35,295 nt of DNA from positions 1,070 to 36,364 of the forward strand of contig DDIS01000074.1 in the NCBI GenBank assembly GCA_002338615.1, in the 5' to 3' direction. Every line of letters begins with the position of its first letter. Within the stretch, counting starts at the first letter, position 1. Below are positions 33,079-35,295 of this stretch, in pieces. A program made the position numbers and the translations under genes. Below the pieces are notes generated by a model. It saw nothing but the letters and a program-made list of their open reading frames with translations, did no database searches and had not been told where the DNA came from. The DNA is from Proteobacteria bacterium UBA1844. GTDB lineage: Bacteria > Pseudomonadota > Gammaproteobacteria > Steroidobacterales > Woeseiaceae.

Positions 33079-33707
33079 TTGTCATCCTCACTGGCAGGGG
33101 CCGCGAACAACGCCTCGCGATGCGCATCGAAGTACAGCAGTGTTTCGCGAATAGCTTGCAGGACAGCGCGTGGCGTAACGGACGCTCCGGAGAGCTGGTC
33201 GAATACGCCACCGTCGCGTTTCAATGCCCAGCCGGCAAGTGCGGGGTCGCCAAGAGAACGACCGTCGAATTGATAGACCCAGTCACTGCGTGTGGATTCG
33301 ATACCATCTCCGAGTCCGGGCGTTTCGCGATGTTCAAGAATTCGCACCCCTGTCACGTTGCCCTCATAGCTGATACCCACGAGTATCCGAATTGGTCCTG
33401 CGTAACCATTGGGAGCCGTAACAGCAATCAGGGCGGCCAGCGGCTTGCCGCTGGCAAATACACGGTACACGATTGCGGGGCCGGGGCCGGGCAAGTCATG
33501 CGGCGGTGGGATGACAAGCCTGGATTCACTGATCGGGCCTTCAAACTCCAGGCCTGCCAGGGCAGGCGCGAGGCTTTGTTCGAGCATGGCCTGCTGATTC
33601 GCGGCGATGCGGTCACGGGTCAGGTGATACGTAACCGCAACGAGCGCAGCACATATGGCCGCGATCGCGGCAAGCGTCAGCCCACTTTTCGCGATACCGA
33701 GGCTCAT
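33075..33707 (-). CDS. rnfG: Ion-translocating oxidoreductase subunit RnfG (RsxG)
   Basis: A 210-residue FMN-binding subunit with one N-terminal helix (about 8-27) and a periplasmic FMN-binding domain: GPIRILVGISYEGNVTGVRILEHRETPGLGDGIE and the flavin attachment region DQLSGASVTPRAV. FMN is normally linked by ApbE/Ftp to the threonine of SGAT; here the matching residue is serine (S176, codon at 33182-33180). Serine may still accept FMN, but this should be tested. The ATG overlaps the rnfD stop and the gene's stop overlaps the rnfE start, both as ATGA. Confidence 0.95.
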   Translation of the reverse strand: MSLGIAKSGLTLAAIAAICAALVAVTYHLTRDRIAANQQAMLEQSLAPALAGLEFEGPISESRLVIPPPHDLPGPGPAIVYRVFASGKPLAALIAVTAPNGYAGPIRILVGISYEGNVTGVRILEHRETPGLGDGIESTRSDWVYQFDGRSLGDPALAGWALKRDGGVFDQLSGASVTPRAVLQAIRETLLYFDAHREALFAAPASEDDK

Positions 33708-34795
33708 GAGCCTTTGTCCGTTGGCACACCCGGCGACGGGTCTTTATGCGCATCGTAGTGACCCACGATGTGTGGTCGTGTCAGGTAGTCGATGGCGGGC
33801 ACTGCAAGGTTCATCAACAGCACTGCAAACGCAACACCATCTGCATACGCACCCCAGGTGCGAATCGCGTAGATCAAAAATCCGATACCAATACCGTAAA
33901 TCAGTCGGCCTTTAGGGCTGGTTGCCGCCGAGACGGGATCGGTCGCGATAAAAAAAGCGCAGAGGATGGTCGCGCCACTGAACAGGTGAAAGCCGGGGCC
34001 AGGATGGCTGCCGGGTTCCACCAGATACATGATACCGGCGGGTACCAGCAGACCAAGCCCGACCCCCACCGGAATCTGCCAGCGGATAATTTTCTGAATC
34101 AGCAGCCAGAAACCGCCAACCGCGGTGAAATTGCCGATCCATTCCCAGCCACGGCCGCCAAAGTCGCCCATGATCGGCAATGTCTGGATTTCAGCCGTCG
34201 TCCGCGCGTTGTTGAGACCGGACTTCATGGCATCCAGCGGTGTTGCGCGACTCACGGCATCAAAGCTTACGAGGTCGGGCAGGTGGCCCGTCAGCGTGTA
34301 GCGCAGGCTCTCGAATGCGGTCAGGTACTCGTAGTCGATGTCGCCCATGCGTGGTGCGACCCAAAGATTCATGTACATCGGAAAAGCCACCAGCAACATG
34401 ACGTATCCGGCCATGGCCGGATTAAAAATATTGAAGCCCAGGCCACCGTACAAATGCTTGGCGACCACGACGGCAAACAGTGCACCGGTTGCTGTTACCC
34501 ACCAGGGTGTAAGCGACGGCAACGCAAACGCCAGCAAGGCTGCGGTCACCAGCGCACTGAAGTCGCTCAGTGCAAGCTCGGGCGCACGGCCGCGCAAGCG
34601 CATCATGCCGGCTTCGCCGGCAACGCAAAAAATGGCTGCAACCAGGAAATTGAAAATAAAGCCCGGGCCGAAAAACCAGACATGAGCGAGCGCCGCCGGC
34701 ACGAGCGCAAGCAATACCTGTAGCATGATCGACGACACTTTTGCGCGCGGCGCGCGGTATGGCGCTTCCTTGCGTTCAAAGTCCACGGTCGTCAT
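33704..34795 (-). CDS. rnfD: Ion-translocating oxidoreductase subunit RnfD (RsxD)
   Basis: A 363-residue membrane subunit with about nine or ten helices, matching RsxD throughout: ALPSLTPWWVTATGALFAVVVAKHLYGGLGFNIFNPAMAGYV, HLFSGATILCAFFIATDPVSA and WGAYADGVAFAVLLMNLAVPAIDYLTRP. The covalent FMN threonine is T185 in DAVSRATPLDA, equivalent to T187 of E. coli RsxD. The ATG at 34795 directly abuts AGAAGG, so the GTG three codons later (34786) may be the real start. Either choice overlaps the rnfC end, by 20 or 11 bases. The upstream in-frame extension is antisense-like shadow of rnfC. Confidence 0.95.
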   Translation of the reverse strand: MTTVDFERKEAPYRAPRAKVSSIMLQVLLALVPAALAHVWFFGPGFIFNFLVAAIFCVAGEAGMMRLRGRAPELALSDFSALVTAALLAFALPSLTPWWVTATGALFAVVVAKHLYGGLGFNIFNPAMAGYVMLLVAFPMYMNLWVAPRMGDIDYEYLTAFESLRYTLTGHLPDLVSFDAVSRATPLDAMKSGLNNARTTAEIQTLPIMGDFGGRGWEWIGNFTAVGGFWLLIQKIIRWQIPVGVGLGLLVPAGIMYLVEPGSHPGPGFHLFSGATILCAFFIATDPVSAATSPKGRLIYGIGIGFLIYAIRTWGAYADGVAFAVLLMNLAVPAIDYLTRPHIVGHYDAHKDPSPGVPTDKGS

Positions 34796-35295
34796 CCTTC
34801 TTGCCACGCCGCTTGAGCAAGTCCGCAATTGCCATGGGACCGGCTTTCTTCGCTTGCTGCTTTTGCGCAGCAAGTTCGCGCTCGCGTTCCAGTCGTTCGA
34901 GCTCAAGTCGTTCTTCGCGTGCTTCAAAGCGCCTGCGGGCTCGCTCTGCACGCGCCTTTTCGTCGGCCAGCTCGGCAAAGCGCGCCTTGGCTTTGCGAAA
35001 ATCTGCGGTGAGCGGAATATGACTCGGACACACGAGGTCGCAGCAGCCGCACTCGATGCAGTCGGTCAGTCCATACGATCGCAATTGCTTTTCGTCGTCA
35101 GCGCAGGCGTACCAGAAAAGCTGCTGTGGCAACAGTTGCACCGGGCACACCGCGGCGCAGTCGCCGCAACGAATACAGGCTTTCTCGGGTCCCGGCGACG
35201 GCGTCTCGGATAACACGAGAATACAGTTGGTCGCTTTCACCAGCGGGACGCGATCGGTCGTCATGGAGCGCCCTGTCATCGGGCCGCCGATAATC
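34776..35295 (-). CDS. rnfC: Ion-translocating oxidoreductase subunit RnfC (RsxC), 5' part outside window
   Basis: The C-terminal 172 residues of RnfC. The visible part begins IIGGPMTGRS, within the soluble domain, and includes VPLVKATNCILVL. Two ferredoxin-like [4Fe-4S] motifs follow, CIRCGDCAAVCP and CIECGCCDLVCP, with the linking LLPQQLFWYACADDE and the following HIPLTADFRKAKARFAELADEK. A charged coiled-coil tail (ARRRFEAREERLELERLERERELAAQKQQAKK) is typical but short compared with the long Ala-rich repeats of E. coli RsxC. The N-terminal NADH- and FMN-binding part lies beyond the window. It is translationally coupled to rnfD. Confidence 0.96.
   Translation of the reverse strand, partial: IIGGPMTGRSMTTDRVPLVKATNCILVLSETPSPGPEKACIRCGDCAAVCPVQLLPQQLFWYACADDEKQLRSYGLTDCIECGCCDLVCPSHIPLTADFRKAKARFAELADEKARAERARRRFEAREERLELERLERERELAAQKQQAKKAGPMAIADLLKRRGKKDDDRGL

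Overview
The window looks like a chromosomal stretch of a free-living gammaproteobacterium. Supporting signs are a YheS-type ABC-F protein, RNase T, YceH (DUF480), a monothiol Grx4, a homodimeric-type AceE and an rnfC-D-G-E-nth operon. Large 'TolB/FlgO-like + TPR' membrane proteins and the overall gene mix recall Woeseiaceae/Chromatiales-like lineages, but this placement is an inference from gene content only. Coding density is high, no gap exceeds about 210 bases, and I saw no rRNA, tRNA, CRISPR array, insertion sequence or prophage gene.

Layout. 1-1388 (minus): 5'-part of an ABC-F ATPase and a small DUF5062-like gene. 1534-2775 (plus): yceH and a secreted SnoaL/DUF4440-like protein. 2808-3476 (minus): a TrhA/hemolysin III membrane protein. 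3601-5293 (plus): a YbjQ (DUF74) protein, a membrane-anchored second YbjQ-domain protein and an M48 metalloprotease. 5358-7571 (plus): a membrane TolB-like/TPR protein. 7594-11898 (minus): a MacAB/DevBCA-like export cassette (adaptor, ATPase, two permeases). 12109-14793 (plus): a GAF-PAS-PAS-GGDEF-EAL c-di-GMP protein that converges on and overlaps nadC (minus). 15670-16272 (minus): a PuuD-like membrane domain. 16482-17025 (plus): a tiny lipoprotein and grxD. 17039-19177 (minus): a coupled M17 aminopeptidase and RNase T pair. 19350-25564 (plus): the pyruvate dehydrogenase operon aceE-aceF-lpd, whose E3 also carries a lipoyl domain, followed by an ADP/ATP-carrier-like transporter. 27003-29001 (minus): an AMACR-like CoA-transferase-family racemase and an orphan FetB-like permease. 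29062-35295 (minus): rnfC(partial)-rnfD-rnfG-rnfE-nth-DUF1841, continuing without a real break into an MNIO (DUF692) gene, a DUF2063 gene and a DoxX gene.

The most interesting region is 29062-31281. The MNIO enzyme, its DUF2063 partner and DoxX match the B, C and D parts of the bufferin/Hvf-type metallophore peptide systems, but no ordinary signal-peptide-bearing BufA precursor is present. The apparent 64-base gap in front of the MNIO gene is filled exactly by an unannotated 23-codon ORF with three cysteines. Its start overlaps the upstream stop as ATGA, and its stop overlaps the MNIO start as ATGA. Every other junction from rnfD to DUF1841 is also an ATGA overlap, so this ORF completes an unbroken chain of coupled genes. 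It is a candidate minimal precursor peptide, with a pure translational-coupling relay as the main alternative.
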